Positions 30,812-40,426 of a stretch of DNA of 64,000 nt are shown here, one piece after another; position 1 is the stretch's first letter, and every line of letters begins with the position of its first letter. Where the stretch lies: positions 620,001 through 684,000 of the forward strand of contig NZ_RKLN01000003.1 in NCBI RefSeq assembly GCF_004011835.1, written 5' to 3'. The position numbers and the translations under genes were made by a program. Below the pieces are notes generated by a model. It did not search any database and was not told the origin of the DNA. It worked only from the letters and a program-made list of their open reading frames with translations. This DNA is from Rhodococcus spongiicola. Lineage in GTDB: Bacteria > Actinomycetota > Actinomycetes > Mycobacteriales > Mycobacteriaceae.

Positions 30812-31090
30812 GCGCGAACCTGTCTCGTCTCAGCGCCAACGCATGCAACAACAACGACCACGCATGAGCGTCGTGACGTCAGGCGTTGCAGGGCTGCGCA
30901 TTGGCGTCCTTTCCGGACGAAATCGTGTACCGACACCCCGGGGGGTGTGGCATGTCGGCGATGGAGGCTAGCGCGACGGCCACCGAGAGTTCAAGTCCGA
31001 GATTCGCCCACGGCGACGAACGACGAACGCCGTTTTGCGCCCAGCCTCGCGTGAAGGTAGCGTGCACCGCTCGGTGGCGTATGCCCTTTG

Positions 31091-31152
31091 CCCGGTACCG
31101 ATGACCGAATACACACGACCTCTTCCCGGTACCGATGACCGAACACACACGA
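31091..31152 (+). repeat. Pair of 28-bp direct repeats upstream of the SulP transporter
   Basis: Copies at 31091-31118 and 31125-31152 differ at one base and are offset by 34 bp, about three helical turns. Each begins CCCGGTACCGATGACCGAA. The second ends 33 bp before the SulP ATG, so the pair covers the likely promoter and could be a regulator-binding array or a simple tandem duplication. Confidence 0.8.
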
Positions 31153-31185
31153 TCGAGGTGTTCTGCCTCACTGGAACGGAGTTCG

Positions 31186-32709
31186 ATGACGGACGTCGCA
31201 ATGAAGGTGGATCGTGCCCGCGACGGGTCGACCCTGGCGGCGCTGCGGAGTCCGCGACGTCTCAGGACCGAGGTACTCGCGGGCCTGGTCGTGGCACTGG
31301 CGCTGATCCCGGAGGCGATCTCATTCTCGATCATCGCCGGGGTCGATCCCCGAGTGGGCCTGTTCGCCTCCTTCACGATGGCGGTGACGATCGCGATAGT
31401 CGGCGGGCGCCGGGCGATGATTTCCGCCGCGACCGGAGCCGTCGCGCTGGTAGTGGCACCGTTGGTGCACGAACACGGACTCGACTACCTGATCGCGGCG
31501 GTGATCCTGGCCGGGGTACTCCAGATCCTCCTTTCCGTGCTCGGCGTGGCGCGGCTGATGCGGTTCATACCCCGCAGCGTGATGGTCGGGTTCGTCAACG
31601 CGCTCGCGATCTTGATCTTCACAGCTCAGCTGCCATACCTGATCGATGTCCCGTGGCTGGTGTATCCCATGGTCGCGCTCGGCCTGGCCATCATGGTGTT
31701 CCTGCCCAAGATCACCGCCGCGGTGCCTGGACCCCTGGTCGCGATCGTCATGCTGACCGCGACGACCGTCGTACTCGGACTCGGCGTACCGAATGTCGGC
31801 GACGAGGGTGAGCTTCCGTCGAGCCTGCCGGCCCTGCTCTTCCCCGACGTACCCCTGACCGTTGAAACGCTACGGATCATCGCCCCGTACGCATTGGCCG
31901 TGGCGCTGGTGGGGCTGCTGGAATCGTTGATGACCGCCAAACTCGTCGACGACATCACCGACACCCACTCCGACAAGACCCGTGAGGGCTGGGGCCAGGG
32001 TGTGGCCAACGTCGTCACCGGATTCTTCGGCGGCATGGGTGGATGCGCGATGATCGGGCAGACCATGATCAACGTGAAGGTCTCCGGTGCCCGAACACGC
32101 ATCTCCACGTTCCTGGCCGGCGTCTTCTTGCTGATTCTCGTGGTCGGTCTCGGCGATGTCGTCGCGCTGATCCCGATGGCGGCGCTCGTCGCGGTCATGA
32201 TCATGGTGTCCGTCGGCACCATGAACTGGCATTCGATCTCCCCGAAGACGTTGCGGCGTATGCCCCGCAGCGAGACCGGCGTCATGCTGGCGACGGTCGC
32301 CGTCACGGTGGTCACCCACAACCTCGCGTACGGGGTGATCGTCGGTGTGATCACCGCCATGGTGCTGTTTGCGCGCCGGGTCGCTCACGTCACCTCGGTC
32401 GAGCGAGTCACCGAGATCGACATCGATGACGACGGAACGGTCGACAGCCGGACCTACCGCGTGCGCGGCGAATTGTTCTTCGCCTCGAGCAACGATCTGA
32501 TCTACCAGTTCGACTACGTCGGTGACCCAGCCCACGTGATCGTCGACTTCTCCGAAGCTCACATCTGGGACGCGTCCACCGTCGCCACACTCGATGCCAT
32601 CGAGGCGAAGTACGCCACGCACGGCAAGTCCGTTGAGTTCCGCGGACTAAACGTGGGCTCGGCAGACCGTCACGCCAGGCTCTCCGGTCACCTCGGCGAG
32701 GGCCACTGA
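31186..32709 (+). CDS. SulP-family anion (sulfate or bicarbonate) transporter with STAS domain
   Basis: An inner-membrane anion symporter, 507 residues from ATG 31186 (GGAG, 4 bases upstream). The first 420 residues hold 12-14 helices with the family blocks ALALIPEAISFSIIAGVDP and GFFGGMGGCAMIGQTMINVK. A C-terminal STAS domain starts near 430 (FFASSNDLIYQFDY, then VIVDFSEAHIWDASTVATL). Short bacterial SulP proteins of this type include sulfate and bicarbonate carriers; the sequence does not decide which. It is divergent from metQNI, so sulfur supply is a reasonable guess. It converges with the next gene, with 2 bp between their stops. Confidence 0.88.
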   Translation: MTDVAMKVDRARDGSTLAALRSPRRLRTEVLAGLVVALALIPEAISFSIIAGVDPRVGLFASFTMAVTIAIVGGRRAMISAATGAVALVVAPLVHEHGLDYLIAAVILAGVLQILLSVLGVARLMRFIPRSVMVGFVNALAILIFTAQLPYLIDVPWLVYPMVALGLAIMVFLPKITAAVPGPLVAIVMLTATTVVLGLGVPNVGDEGELPSSLPALLFPDVPLTVETLRIIAPYALAVALVGLLESLMTAKLVDDITDTHSDKTREGWGQGVANVVTGFFGGMGGCAMIGQTMINVKVSGARTRISTFLAGVFLLILVVGLGDVVALIPMAALVAVMIMVSVGTMNWHSISPKTLRRMPRSETGVMLATVAVTVVTHNLAYGVIVGVITAMVLFARRVAHVTSVERVTEIDIDDDGTVDSRTYRVRGELFFASSNDLIYQFDYVGDPAHVIVDFSEAHIWDASTVATLDAIEAKYATHGKSVEFRGLNVGSADRHARLSGHLGEGH

Positions 32710-32711
32710 GG

Positions 32712-33302
32712 TCACCAGGACCCGGTCCTGAGCACGATCTCGCTCGCCAACTCGGCGGCCGCCTTCGCGGGGACGTTCTCGATACCGTCGAGTTGGACGA
32801 TCCGGAACTCCGAGTAGGCGTACCGACCGCTGGCTTCGGCGCACGGCCGACCGAGCGTGCTGCCGACGACGACGGTGGTCGGTAGCTCGACGGCGGGGCA
32901 CACCGCGTCGAGCACGGCCCCGTCCACATCGGGAACGGCCGGATGTCCACGGTCCGCGACGACAAGGCTCGCAAACCGCCCGAACGTCTTCGCGGCCAAC
33001 CGCCACGCGAGTTCCGCCCCCGCGCCGGCACCGACGAGATTGACCCACGGCAACTTCAGTTTGTCGAGCAGCGCGATAACCGACGCCTCGTCGAGTCCGT
33101 AGATGCTCTCGATGGCGACGGTCCGCAGGTCCGAATCATGCAGTCGCGCACAGACGGCGTCGAACACGTCGACCGGGTCGCCGGCGTCGGGCAGCAACAA
33201 CACCGCGTGCCGACTCTCGGGACCCCCGACACGGACCCTCACGGTCCCGCTCCCCACGGCAACGCTCGTCGACTCCATGCCTGGAAACGGTACGCGCTCC
33301 AT
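32712..33302 (-). CDS. Small alpha/beta-hydrolase-fold protein, possibly inactive
   Basis: About 196 residues with an alternating alpha/beta pattern (HAVLLLPDAGDPVDVFDAVCARL, then LPWVNLVGAGAGAELAWRLA). The position where a nucleophile elbow G-x-S-x-G would lie reads GAGAGAE, so the serine is missing. That suggests a non-catalytic fold or a different chemistry. The start is uncertain: ATG 33302 or ATG 33278. It ends 2 bp from the convergent SulP stop and starts 17 bp after the serine hydrolase stop, so those two are probably co-transcribed. Confidence 0.65.
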   Translation of the reverse strand: MERVPFPGMESTSVAVGSGTVRVRVGGPESRHAVLLLPDAGDPVDVFDAVCARLHDSDLRTVAIESIYGLDEASVIALLDKLKLPWVNLVGAGAGAELAWRLAAKTFGRFASLVVADRGHPAVPDVDGAVLDAVCPAVELPTTVVVGSTLGRPCAEASGRYAYSEFRIVQLDGIENVPAKAAAELASEIVLRTGSW

Positions 33303-33319
33303 GTCACGAAATCGGCCGC

Positions 33320-34558
33320 TTAGGAGGGATAGATCCTGTCGATGATCGCCCGCGCCATGGTGGTCGCCGGGCCCTGCCCGTTCGCGGCCCGCGCCAGGTT
33401 GGTCCACACCACCAGCGTCACGTTGTTGTCGGGATCGTGCCCCATGAACGAGTTGAATCCCGAAATCTCGCCGGCGTGCCCGTATAGCGGGCCGACTTTG
33501 GCAATCCCCCAACCATATTCGGCAGCATCACTATCCGGGCTGGTGGGCTGCACGCTACCCAGACGATCGGCCTGCAGGTCCGCGTTGAGCAACTGGCCGC
33601 CCACCAAATCCTGCACCCACGTGACGAGGTCGTTCGCGGTGGAGATGGCGGCGCCGGCTGCCCACCCCCATGACGGGTTGGTGTCGGTGACGTCGGTGGG
33701 CGCGAGTGTGCCCGCTTCGACGGCGTCCTGCACGTCCTCGGGTAGCGCCGGGTCGGTCATGGTCTGCATGTTCGTCCCGTACATGTAGCCCTGCGGGTAG
33801 GGCGCCGGGATCGAACTGTCGGCGATGTCGGGAAACGAGGTTTGGCTGAGTCCCAGCGGGCCGAACAGTCGCGACTGCAAGATCTGCGGCAGCGGCTTGT
33901 CGTCCAAGCTCTCAGCGATGAGGCCGAGGAGCACGGTGTTGGTGTTGGAGTACTGATAGCGCTCGCCCGGCGGAAAGTACGGTGGATTAGCGAACGCGAG
34001 TGCCAACAGTTCCTCGGGCTTCCACTGCCTCTGCGGGTCGTTGTCGAGCGCCTCGTTCAATTCCGGGGTCTCTGTGTAGTTGAAGAGCCCGCTGCGCATG
34101 TCGAGCAGTTGCTCGATCGTGATGTTGTCGCCGTTCGGGACGTCCGTGCGGTACTTCGACACCGGATCCGTCAACGCGATCTTGCCTTCCTGCACGAGCT
34201 GCAGGATCACCGTGCCGATCATGGTCTTGGTGTTGGACCCGATGCGAACATGGTCGACGGCGTCCACCGGGATGTCCTCATCTCGGGTCCCGGTGCCGTA
34301 CTGCACAGTATGGGCGCCGTCGGGCGTCCTGAGGATCACGACAGCCCCGGGCACTTGAAACTCTCGCGCCACGTCTTCAACCAGCCCGTTCAGGGTCTCG
34401 GTGTCGATGTCCCGCAGCGCGGTTGTCGGAGACGTCTCCGTCGCGGGTGTGGTCTCCTCACTCGACTCGGTCGACGTACATCCCGCGATCACGAGCGCGG
34501 ACAGCGCCACTGCGCCGATCAGTCGGACGGTCGAAGCTCTCCTCAAGGCAGCACGCAT
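33320..34558 (-). CDS. Secreted lipoprotein serine hydrolase, beta-lactamase class C / D-Ala-D-Ala carboxypeptidase fold
   Basis: 412 residues. The N-terminus is a lipoprotein signal (lipobox VIAGC, Cys about 27) followed by a Ser/Thr/Glu-rich linker to residue 50. The penicillin-binding triad is visible: S-x-x-K as SNTK (about residue 108), Y-x-N as YSN (about 195), and a late HAG (YGHAGEISGF) in place of KTG. This pattern fits the Beta-lactamase family (DD-carboxypeptidases and esterases such as EstB). The substrate is unknown: peptidoglycan or an ester. ATG 34558 gives a good signal peptide. Confidence 0.88.
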   Translation of the reverse strand: MRAALRRASTVRLIGAVALSALVIAGCTSTESSEETTPATETSPTTALRDIDTETLNGLVEDVAREFQVPGAVVILRTPDGAHTVQYGTGTRDEDIPVDAVDHVRIGSNTKTMIGTVILQLVQEGKIALTDPVSKYRTDVPNGDNITIEQLLDMRSGLFNYTETPELNEALDNDPQRQWKPEELLALAFANPPYFPPGERYQYSNTNTVLLGLIAESLDDKPLPQILQSRLFGPLGLSQTSFPDIADSSIPAPYPQGYMYGTNMQTMTDPALPEDVQDAVEAGTLAPTDVTDTNPSWGWAAGAAISTANDLVTWVQDLVGGQLLNADLQADRLGSVQPTSPDSDAAEYGWGIAKVGPLYGHAGEISGFNSFMGHDPDNNVTLVVWTNLARAANGQGPATTMARAIIDRIYPS

Positions 34559-34646
34559 GTCGCTTCCTCCTTGTCGGCGCGGTCGCCGGTGACGTAAGGG
34601 ATCCTAGGGCGGATGCCTCGTACGCGCGCGAAAGCGGCGAAACGCC

Positions 34647-36260
34647 CTACGGACCATCACTTTCGGTTGACCCGCGTTTGATCGTCTCGTGCCTCGAGCC
34701 CAGCGAGGACGCGATGGTCGGCAGACCCGGACGTGCGCCGGCCTCGAGAATCGAGAGGACGGCGGCGACGTCGAGGTGCTGTTCGACGAGGTCCGCCAAC
34801 AGGTCCAGCTGGGCCTCCCGGATCCGCGCGACATCGGTGTCGGGGGCGACGACGAATCCGTGCCGACCGGCGTCCTCCGCAACGTCGGCGAGGAAGCGGC
34901 GTCGGTAGCGGTCGTTTTCGAGCAACCCATGCCAGTGCGTTCCCCGGACGCTTCCCCGGACGCTGCCCTCCTTGCTGCCATCGGCCGCGCACAGTAGCGG
35001 GGCGTCACCGTTGCGCCGGACGCGCCCGTGGTGAATCTCATAGCCACACAACGGGATTCCATCTGAGTCACCATCGACCCGCGCAAGCACTTTGTCAGCC
35101 GCGAACTCGATCTCGAGGTCGAGCAGGCCCAACCCCGGCACCGCACCCGCGTCGGATTCGACAGTGTCGTCGATCACCGCGCCGAGCATCTGGTAGCCGC
35201 CACAGATACCGAGGATGGCGCCGCCGTTCGCGGCGCGCCGGACAAGTGCGTCGGCGATTCCGCTGCGCCGCAACCACTCCAGGTCGGTGACGGTGGACTT
35301 GCTACCAGGAACGACGACGAGGTCGACGTCGATCAGGCGCGAGGGTTCATTGACCCAGTGCACCGAGACACCAGGCTCGCACGCGAGCGCCTCGACGTCG
35401 GTGGAATTGGAGATGCGCGGTAGCCGGATTGCCGCGACCCGCAGCCACTCCTCGCCGACCGGCGGCTCGGGCCGGCCGACGGGGGCGTCGCCGACTACAC
35501 CCAGCGAGTCCTCGGCGTCGAGCCACAGGCCGTCGGCGAACGGGATCACACCGAGGGTAGGGCGACCGGTGAGCGCCTCGAGTTGGTCGAGTCCCGGCCC
35601 GAGGAGGCTCACGTCCCCGCGGAACTTGTTGACTACGAATCCGGAGATCAGGGCCTGGTCCTGCGGCGAGAGAACTGCGACGGTGCCGAAGAGGTGGGCC
35701 AGAACTCCCCCGCGGTCGATGTCTCCGACGACGATCACCGGTAACCGTGCGGCCTGCGCGAGCCCCATGTTCGCCAGGTCGGTGGCCCGCAGGTTGATCT
35801 CGGCGGGTGAGCCTGCACCCTCGCAGATCACGACGTCGAACTCGTCACGCAGCGCCTCGAGCTCGTCGGCGACCACACCGCGCAGCCATTCGCGGTGGGT
35901 CATGTAGTCGCGGGCACCGACCGTGGTGACCGCCTTCCCCCGGACCACCAGCTGCGATGTGCGGTCACCGCCGGGTTTGAGGAGCACCGGGTTGAACCGC
36001 ACGCTCGGCTCGAGCCCACACGCCCGCGCCTGCAAGGCCTGGGCCCGGCCGATCTCCCCGCCGTCGAGGGTGACGACGGAATTGTTCGACATGTTCTGCG
36101 CCTTGAACGGTGCCACCCGCACACCGCGTCGTGCCAGCATTCGGCACAGCCCTGCGACAAGGACGCTCTTGCCGGCATCGGAGGTGGTGCCCGCGACCAG
36201 CAGTGCCCCGCTCACGCCCGGGGCAGGTCCCGAACTCATGGCAGCGGCGGGCCCCGGCAT
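34647..36260 (-). CDS. cobQ: Cobyric acid synthase
   Basis: Amidates side chains b, d, e and g of adenosylcobyrinic diamide, using glutamine and ATP. P-loop-like GTTSDAGKS is near residue 25, the family block [10 protein letters not shown] follows, and a C-terminal glutamine amidotransferase carries [11 protein letters not shown] (nucleophile Cys) and YEIHHG. ATG 36260 shares one base with the map stop (TAATG), giving 537 residues; ATG 36239 would give 530. Reading further upstream runs antisense-like through map. It is the only cob gene away from the 12-16 kb cluster in this window, and is apparently coupled to map. Confidence 0.93.
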   Translation of the reverse strand: MPGPAAAMSSGPAPGVSGALLVAGTTSDAGKSVLVAGLCRMLARRGVRVAPFKAQNMSNNSVVTLDGGEIGRAQALQARACGLEPSVRFNPVLLKPGGDRTSQLVVRGKAVTTVGARDYMTHREWLRGVVADELEALRDEFDVVICEGAGSPAEINLRATDLANMGLAQAARLPVIVVGDIDRGGVLAHLFGTVAVLSPQDQALISGFVVNKFRGDVSLLGPGLDQLEALTGRPTLGVIPFADGLWLDAEDSLGVVGDAPVGRPEPPVGEEWLRVAAIRLPRISNSTDVEALACEPGVSVHWVNEPSRLIDVDLVVVPGSKSTVTDLEWLRRSGIADALVRRAANGGAILGICGGYQMLGAVIDDTVESDAGAVPGLGLLDLEIEFAADKVLARVDGDSDGIPLCGYEIHHGRVRRNGDAPLLCAADGSKEGSVRGSVRGTHWHGLLENDRYRRRFLADVAEDAGRHGFVVAPDTDVARIREAQLDLLADLVEQHLDVAAVLSILEAGARPGLPTIASSLGSRHETIKRGSTESDGP

Positions 36261-37117
36261 TACGGGAGCGTGAGGATCTCGGCGCCCTCGTCGGTCACGA
36301 CGATGGTGTGCTCGAACTGGGCGGTCCACTTGCGATCCTTGGTCACGACCGTCCAGCCGTCCTCCCAGATGTCGTAGTCGACGGTGCCGAGGTTGATCAT
36401 CGGTTCGATCGTGAACACCATGCCCGGTTCGATGACGGTATCGACATTGGGCTGGTCGTAGTGCAGGATCACCAGGCCGTTGTGGAAGGTCTCGCCGATG
36501 CCGTGGCCGGTGAAGTCCCGCACGACGCCGTAGCCGAAACGGTTGGCATAGGACTCGATGACGCGGCCGATCACGTTGAGCTCGCGGCCCGGTTTGACCG
36601 CCTTGATCGCACGCATCGTGGCCTCGCGGGTGCGCTCGACCAGCAGGCGGTTCTCCTCGGAGACGCCGCCGGCGAGGAAGGTCGCGTTGGTGTCGCCGTG
36701 GACGCCGCCGATGTAGGCGGTGACGTCGATGTTTACGATGTCGCCGTCCTGGATCACGGTCGAGTCGGGGATGCCGTGGCAGATGACTTCGTTGAGCGAC
36801 GTGCAGCACGATTTCGGGAAGCCCCGGTATCCGAGCGTCGACGGGTAGGCGCCGTGGTCGCACATGTACTCGTGCGCGATACGGTCCAGCTCGTCGGTGG
36901 TCACGCCGGGCGCGACCGCCTTGCCGGCCTCCTGCAGAGCCTGTGCGGCGATCTTCGCGGCCACTCGCATCTTCTCGATGGTCTCGGGCGTCTGCACCCA
37001 CGGCTCGTTGCCCTCGCGGGCCGTCGCCTTCCATGCGTACTCGGGCCGCTCGATCCCCTTGGGCACCGTGAGGGTCGGCGAGACGGTTCCGGGAACGAGG
37101 GCGGTGCGAACAGACAT
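36260..37117 (-). CDS. map: Methionine aminopeptidase, type I with N-terminal extension (MapB-like)
   Basis: Removes the initiator methionine in the cytoplasm using two metal ions. All five ligands are visible: two Asp in [18 protein letters not shown], His in [11 protein letters not shown], Glu in FTIEPM and Glu in FEHT. From ATG 37117 it is 285 residues, the length of mycobacterial MapB, with the 40-residue N-terminal extension ([11 protein letters not shown]). An upstream in-frame extension to 37360 has no support. It is divergent from the prepilin peptidase and overlaps cobQ by one base. Confidence 0.95.
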   Translation of the reverse strand: MSVRTALVPGTVSPTLTVPKGIERPEYAWKATAREGNEPWVQTPETIEKMRVAAKIAAQALQEAGKAVAPGVTTDELDRIAHEYMCDHGAYPSTLGYRGFPKSCCTSLNEVICHGIPDSTVIQDGDIVNIDVTAYIGGVHGDTNATFLAGGVSEENRLLVERTREATMRAIKAVKPGRELNVIGRVIESYANRFGYGVVRDFTGHGIGETFHNGLVILHYDQPNVDTVIEPGMVFTIEPMINLGTVDYDIWEDGWTVVTKDRKWTAQFEHTIVVTDEGAEILTLP

Positions 37118-37363
37118 GGGTCCAGGGTAGACCGGCACCCTGACGGGGCGACGACGTGTCTGCTTGGTGGTGATCCCAGGCAGTTTGGTTAACAGATCCC
37201 GCACCTGCCCCGCACTAGGTGGTGTTCGGCCAGGCTCGAGGCCGGCCTTCAGTGGGCCCGTGTCACACGACGGCTTTTGTGCACCAAGGGCTTTCGCAAC
37301 ACTCTCGGTCTGAGCGCCCATTCTTCGCTCCGATCGGCACAATTCAGGAGAAACAGGCAAGAA

Positions 37364-38227
37364 ATGGGCGCTCAGGAAGAGGCCCCAGAGGCTCTAGGCG
37401 GTAGCTTGACGATGGTGACCACCATCGCTCCACTGCTCGCGGTCGGCGCGGCAGGCATCGTCGCCGGCACGCTCGCCAACCGCGCGATCGATCGGATGCA
37501 ACGCGAGACAGCGCAACCGGATGCCGATCCACGCTGCCGATGCCAACTGGATCCACCCTCCCCACTCGTCACGGACAGGCGCATCCCGGTCGCAGTGGTC
37601 GATACCTTTCTGCACCGCGGGACGTGCGCGTGTTGCGGGCGACGCCAGCGCCTGCGTCCGTTGGTGGTGGAACTGTCGACCGCGGCATTGTTCGTCGTCC
37701 TGACGGTGCGTTTGGTGTCTCTCGACCTGCTCCCGGCGCTGCCGGCCTACTTGTACTTCGCTACCGTCGCTGTCGCACTCACCGTGATCGACATCGACTG
37801 CAAACGTCTGCCGAATTTCCTTGTGTTGCCGTCGTATCCTGCGGTCTTCACTCTCCTGGCGTTCGCGGCGGCCGTACAGGGTGACTGGCCGGCACTGCTG
37901 CGGGCCGCTGTCGGGGCGGCTGCGCTCTTCGGGTTCTACCTCGTCCTTGCGCTCGTGCACCCCGCCGGCATGGGTTTGGGCGACGTCAAGCTCGCGGGTG
38001 TCATCGGGGCTGTTCTCGCCTTCGTTTCGTACGGCGCCTTCGTGCTCGGTGCACTGCTCGCGTTCGTGTTCGCGGCGATCGCCGGAGCCGTGCTGTTGAT
38101 CACCCGACGCGCGCTCGTCGGGACAACAATCCCCTTCGGGCCCTACATGATCGCGGCAGCACTCGTCGGCGTGGTCGCAGCAGAACCACTCGGGCGTGCC
38201 TACCTGAGCTGGCGGACCGGAGCCTGA
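37364..38227 (+). CDS. Prepilin peptidase, A24 family
   Basis: A membrane aspartyl protease that cleaves, and in some members methylates, type IV or Tad-type prepilins. 287 residues from ATG 37364. The two catalytic aspartates lie in [12 protein letters not shown] (about residue 145) and [11 protein letters not shown] (about 208), the family G-x-G-D motif. Two Cys clusters before the first motif (CRCQ and CACCGRRQ) resemble the zinc-like motif of larger PilD enzymes. Six or seven helices are visible. No pilin genes are in the window, so the substrate is elsewhere. It is divergent from map. Confidence 0.85.
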   Translation: MGAQEEAPEALGGSLTMVTTIAPLLAVGAAGIVAGTLANRAIDRMQRETAQPDADPRCRCQLDPPSPLVTDRRIPVAVVDTFLHRGTCACCGRRQRLRPLVVELSTAALFVVLTVRLVSLDLLPALPAYLYFATVAVALTVIDIDCKRLPNFLVLPSYPAVFTLLAFAAAVQGDWPALLRAAVGAAALFGFYLVLALVHPAGMGLGDVKLAGVIGAVLAFVSYGAFVLGALLAFVFAAIAGAVLLITRRALVGTTIPFGPYMIAAALVGVVAAEPLGRAYLSWRTGA

Positions 38228-38233
38228 AACGAC

Positions 38234-39070
38234 TCAGTCGAGCAGGACGGTGGCGAACGTCGCGACCTGGGTGAATCCCACCCGCGCGTAGGCTCGTCGC
38301 GCCCGCTCGTTGTAGCTGTTGACATAGAGGCTCGCCACCCGCCCCCGTGCCATGACGGCCTGTGCCACGGCCGCCGTTCCGGCAGCACCCAATCCCTCAC
38401 CCCGACGGGCCGGATCGACCCAGACCCCCTGGATCTGCCCGACAGCGGCCGACATGGAACCGACCTCGGCTTTGTAGACCACTCGGCCGTCCTCGAACCG
38501 TGCCCACGCCCGTCCGGACGAGATCAGGTTCGCCACCCGCCGGCGGTAGCTGTGCCCACCGTCGCCGGCTCGCGGATCGACCCCGACCTCTTCGATGAAC
38601 ATTGCGATCGCGGCGGGCAGGTACGCGTCGATCTCCCCCATCCGGACCTGGCGCACATGCGGATCGGGCCGCACCCTGGGACGGGCATCGAGCGCGAGCA
38701 ATGGTTGCTCCGAACGGATCTCGCGCGGCGAACCCCATTCCGACTCGAGGACGTCCCACAGCGGCAGCGTCAACTCGGCGCGGCCGACGAGGGAAGAGCA
38801 CATTCGAGGGAACCTGCTGGCACGGTCGGCGAATGCACGAAGGTCGTCGGTGCCACCGAGCAGTGGAATCAGGTTTGCCCCAGCGAAACACAGCGACTCC
38901 GCGGGTCCCCCGCGGCTCCACATCTCGCCCTGCAGCACACGCGGGTCCAGGCCGGACTGCTGAACACGGGCGGCTACCATGCACGCCGCGACGGGGTCGG
39001 TTTCGAGCACCCGCAAGACCTGGGAGATGTCCCGACCTCCCAGCTGCCTCGCTCCGAGGAGTTTGAGCAC
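38234..39070 (-). CDS. GNAT-family acetyltransferase with DUF4081-type N-terminal domain
   Basis: A two-part protein: an N-terminal helical/strand domain (to about residue 130) and a C-terminal GNAT fold with the acetyl-CoA loop DPARRGEGLGAAG near 225 and YNERARRAYARVGF near 260. The acceptor is unknown. I prefer the GTG at 39070, with GAAAGGGG 7 bases upstream (278 residues); GTG 39109 would add 13 residues. It lies just downstream of ispG, as its mycobacterial counterpart (Rv2867c, from memory) does. Confidence 0.85.
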   Translation of the reverse strand: MLKLLGARQLGGRDISQVLRVLETDPVAACMVAARVQQSGLDPRVLQGEMWSRGGPAESLCFAGANLIPLLGGTDDLRAFADRASRFPRMCSSLVGRAELTLPLWDVLESEWGSPREIRSEQPLLALDARPRVRPDPHVRQVRMGEIDAYLPAAIAMFIEEVGVDPRAGDGGHSYRRRVANLISSGRAWARFEDGRVVYKAEVGSMSAAVGQIQGVWVDPARRGEGLGAAGTAAVAQAVMARGRVASLYVNSYNERARRAYARVGFTQVATFATVLLD

Positions 39071-39210
39071 TTGCGCACCCCTTTCGCCCCCGTGCCCGTC
39101 CGTTGACACCGCTCTGCGTGCTGGCCCGTCAGCGTAGGCCTGTCAGCGGATCCGCACCTCGCCCGATCCGGGAACCACACTGCCACGAAGGGCCCCGAGG
39201 TGGGGAGATT

Positions 39211-40365
39211 TCAGCTGACGGTGACAACCGGTGCTCCGCTCGCCTCCCCACCTTCCATCTCCTCCGCTATCCGCATTGCCTCCTCGATGAGCGTCTCGAC
39301 GATCTGGGCTTCCGGGACGGTCTTGATGACCTTGCCCTTGACGAAGATCTGGCCCTTCCCGTTGCCGGACGCCACACCGAGGTCCGCCTCCCGCGCCTCA
39401 CCGGGACCGTTGACGACGCAGCCCATGACGGCAACCCGCAGCGGGACCTCCATGCCCTCGAGGCCCGCGGTGACCTCGTTCGCGAGCGTGTAGACATCGA
39501 CCTGCGCGCGCCCGCACGAAGGGCACGAGACGATCTCGAGCTTTCGTGGGCGCAGGTTCAGGGATTGCAGGATCTGCGTGCCGACCTTGATCTCCTCGGC
39601 GGGCGGCGCCGACAGCGAGACCCGGATCGTGTCGCCGATCCCCTCGGACAGCAACGCTCCGAACGCGACTGCCGACTTGATCGTCCCCTGGAACGCCGGG
39701 CCCGCCTCGGTCACACCGAGGTGCAAGGGGTAGTCGCACTGGGCCGCGAGCTGCCGGTACGCCTCGACCATGACGACGGGATCGTTGTGCTTGACCGAGA
39801 TCTTGATGTCGCCGAAGCCGTGTTCCTCGAACAGGCTCGCCTCCCAGAGCGCGGACTCGACGAGCGCCTCCGGGGTGGCCTTGCCGTATTTCTGCATCAG
39901 GCGCGGATCGAGCGAACCGGCGTTGACGCCGATGCGAATCGGGATACCGGCATCACCGGCCGCTTTCGCGACCTCCTTGACGCGGCCGTCGAACTCCTTG
40001 ATGTTGCCGGGGTTTACGCGGACCGCAGCGCACCCGGCGTCGATCGCAGCGAATATGTACCGCGGCTGGAAGTGGATGTCGGCGATCACCGGAATCTGAC
40101 TCTTCTTCGCAATCGTCGCGAGCGCGTCCGCGTCCTCTTGACGTGGGCAGGCGACCCGGACGATGTCGCATCCGGATGCCGTCAGCTCGGCGATCTGTTG
40201 CAGTGTCGCGTTCACGTCGTGCGTCTTGGTGGTGCACATCGACTGCACCGATACCGGGTAGTCGCTGCCGACGCCGACGCCCCCGACCATCAACTGACGC
40301 GTCTTGCGTCGCGGCGCAAGAACCGCGGGGACTTCGGGCATCCCCAAACCGACCGGGCTGGTCAC
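39211..40365 (-). CDS. ispG: 4-hydroxy-3-methylbut-2-en-1-yl diphosphate synthase (flavodoxin/ferredoxin)
   Basis: The iron-sulfur enzyme for the seventh step of the MEP isoprenoid pathway, converting MEcPP to HMBPP. Cluster ligands are visible in [12 protein letters not shown] and [12 protein letters not shown]; the TIM-barrel blocks [11 protein letters not shown] and [13 protein letters not shown] are typical. GTG 40365 with AGAAGG 6 bases upstream gives 384 residues; the upstream ATG at 40395 is less likely. It is part of the conserved dxr-rip1-ispG run, all on one strand, which places two MEP-pathway steps on either side of a protease gene. Confidence 0.96.
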   Translation of the reverse strand: MTSPVGLGMPEVPAVLAPRRKTRQLMVGGVGVGSDYPVSVQSMCTTKTHDVNATLQQIAELTASGCDIVRVACPRQEDADALATIAKKSQIPVIADIHFQPRYIFAAIDAGCAAVRVNPGNIKEFDGRVKEVAKAAGDAGIPIRIGVNAGSLDPRLMQKYGKATPEALVESALWEASLFEEHGFGDIKISVKHNDPVVMVEAYRQLAAQCDYPLHLGVTEAGPAFQGTIKSAVAFGALLSEGIGDTIRVSLSAPPAEEIKVGTQILQSLNLRPRKLEIVSCPSCGRAQVDVYTLANEVTAGLEGMEVPLRVAVMGCVVNGPGEAREADLGVASGNGKGQIFVKGKVIKTVPEAQIVETLIEEAMRIAEEMEGGEASGAPVVTVS

Positions 40366-40426
40366 GTTTCGCCTTCTTTCGTTGGTACGGAGCAAGTCTA
40401 TCGTTCGAGCACTTGCCGGAGCCGCG

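Larger units (their letters stand above)
30703..31185. promoter_or_regulatory. 483-bp divergent control region between metQ and the SulP gene
   Basis: There is no convincing gene here. It holds a candidate hairpin at 30791-30811 on the metQ side, a 16-bp dyad of the form ACACCCC-GG-GGGGTGT near 30933-30948, and a pair of 28-bp direct repeats at 31091-31152 on the SulP side. I looked for a SAM riboswitch core upstream of metQ and did not find one. Confidence 0.5.

Noticed and set aside
30933-30948. GC-rich dyad ACACCCC/GGGGTGT as a terminator
   Set aside because: No T-run follows and both neighbours are transcribed away from it.
30703-31000. SAM riboswitch upstream of metQ
   Set aside because: I looked for the conserved core of the SAM-I and SAM-IV classes and saw neither the paired helices nor the typical GGCAACC block.
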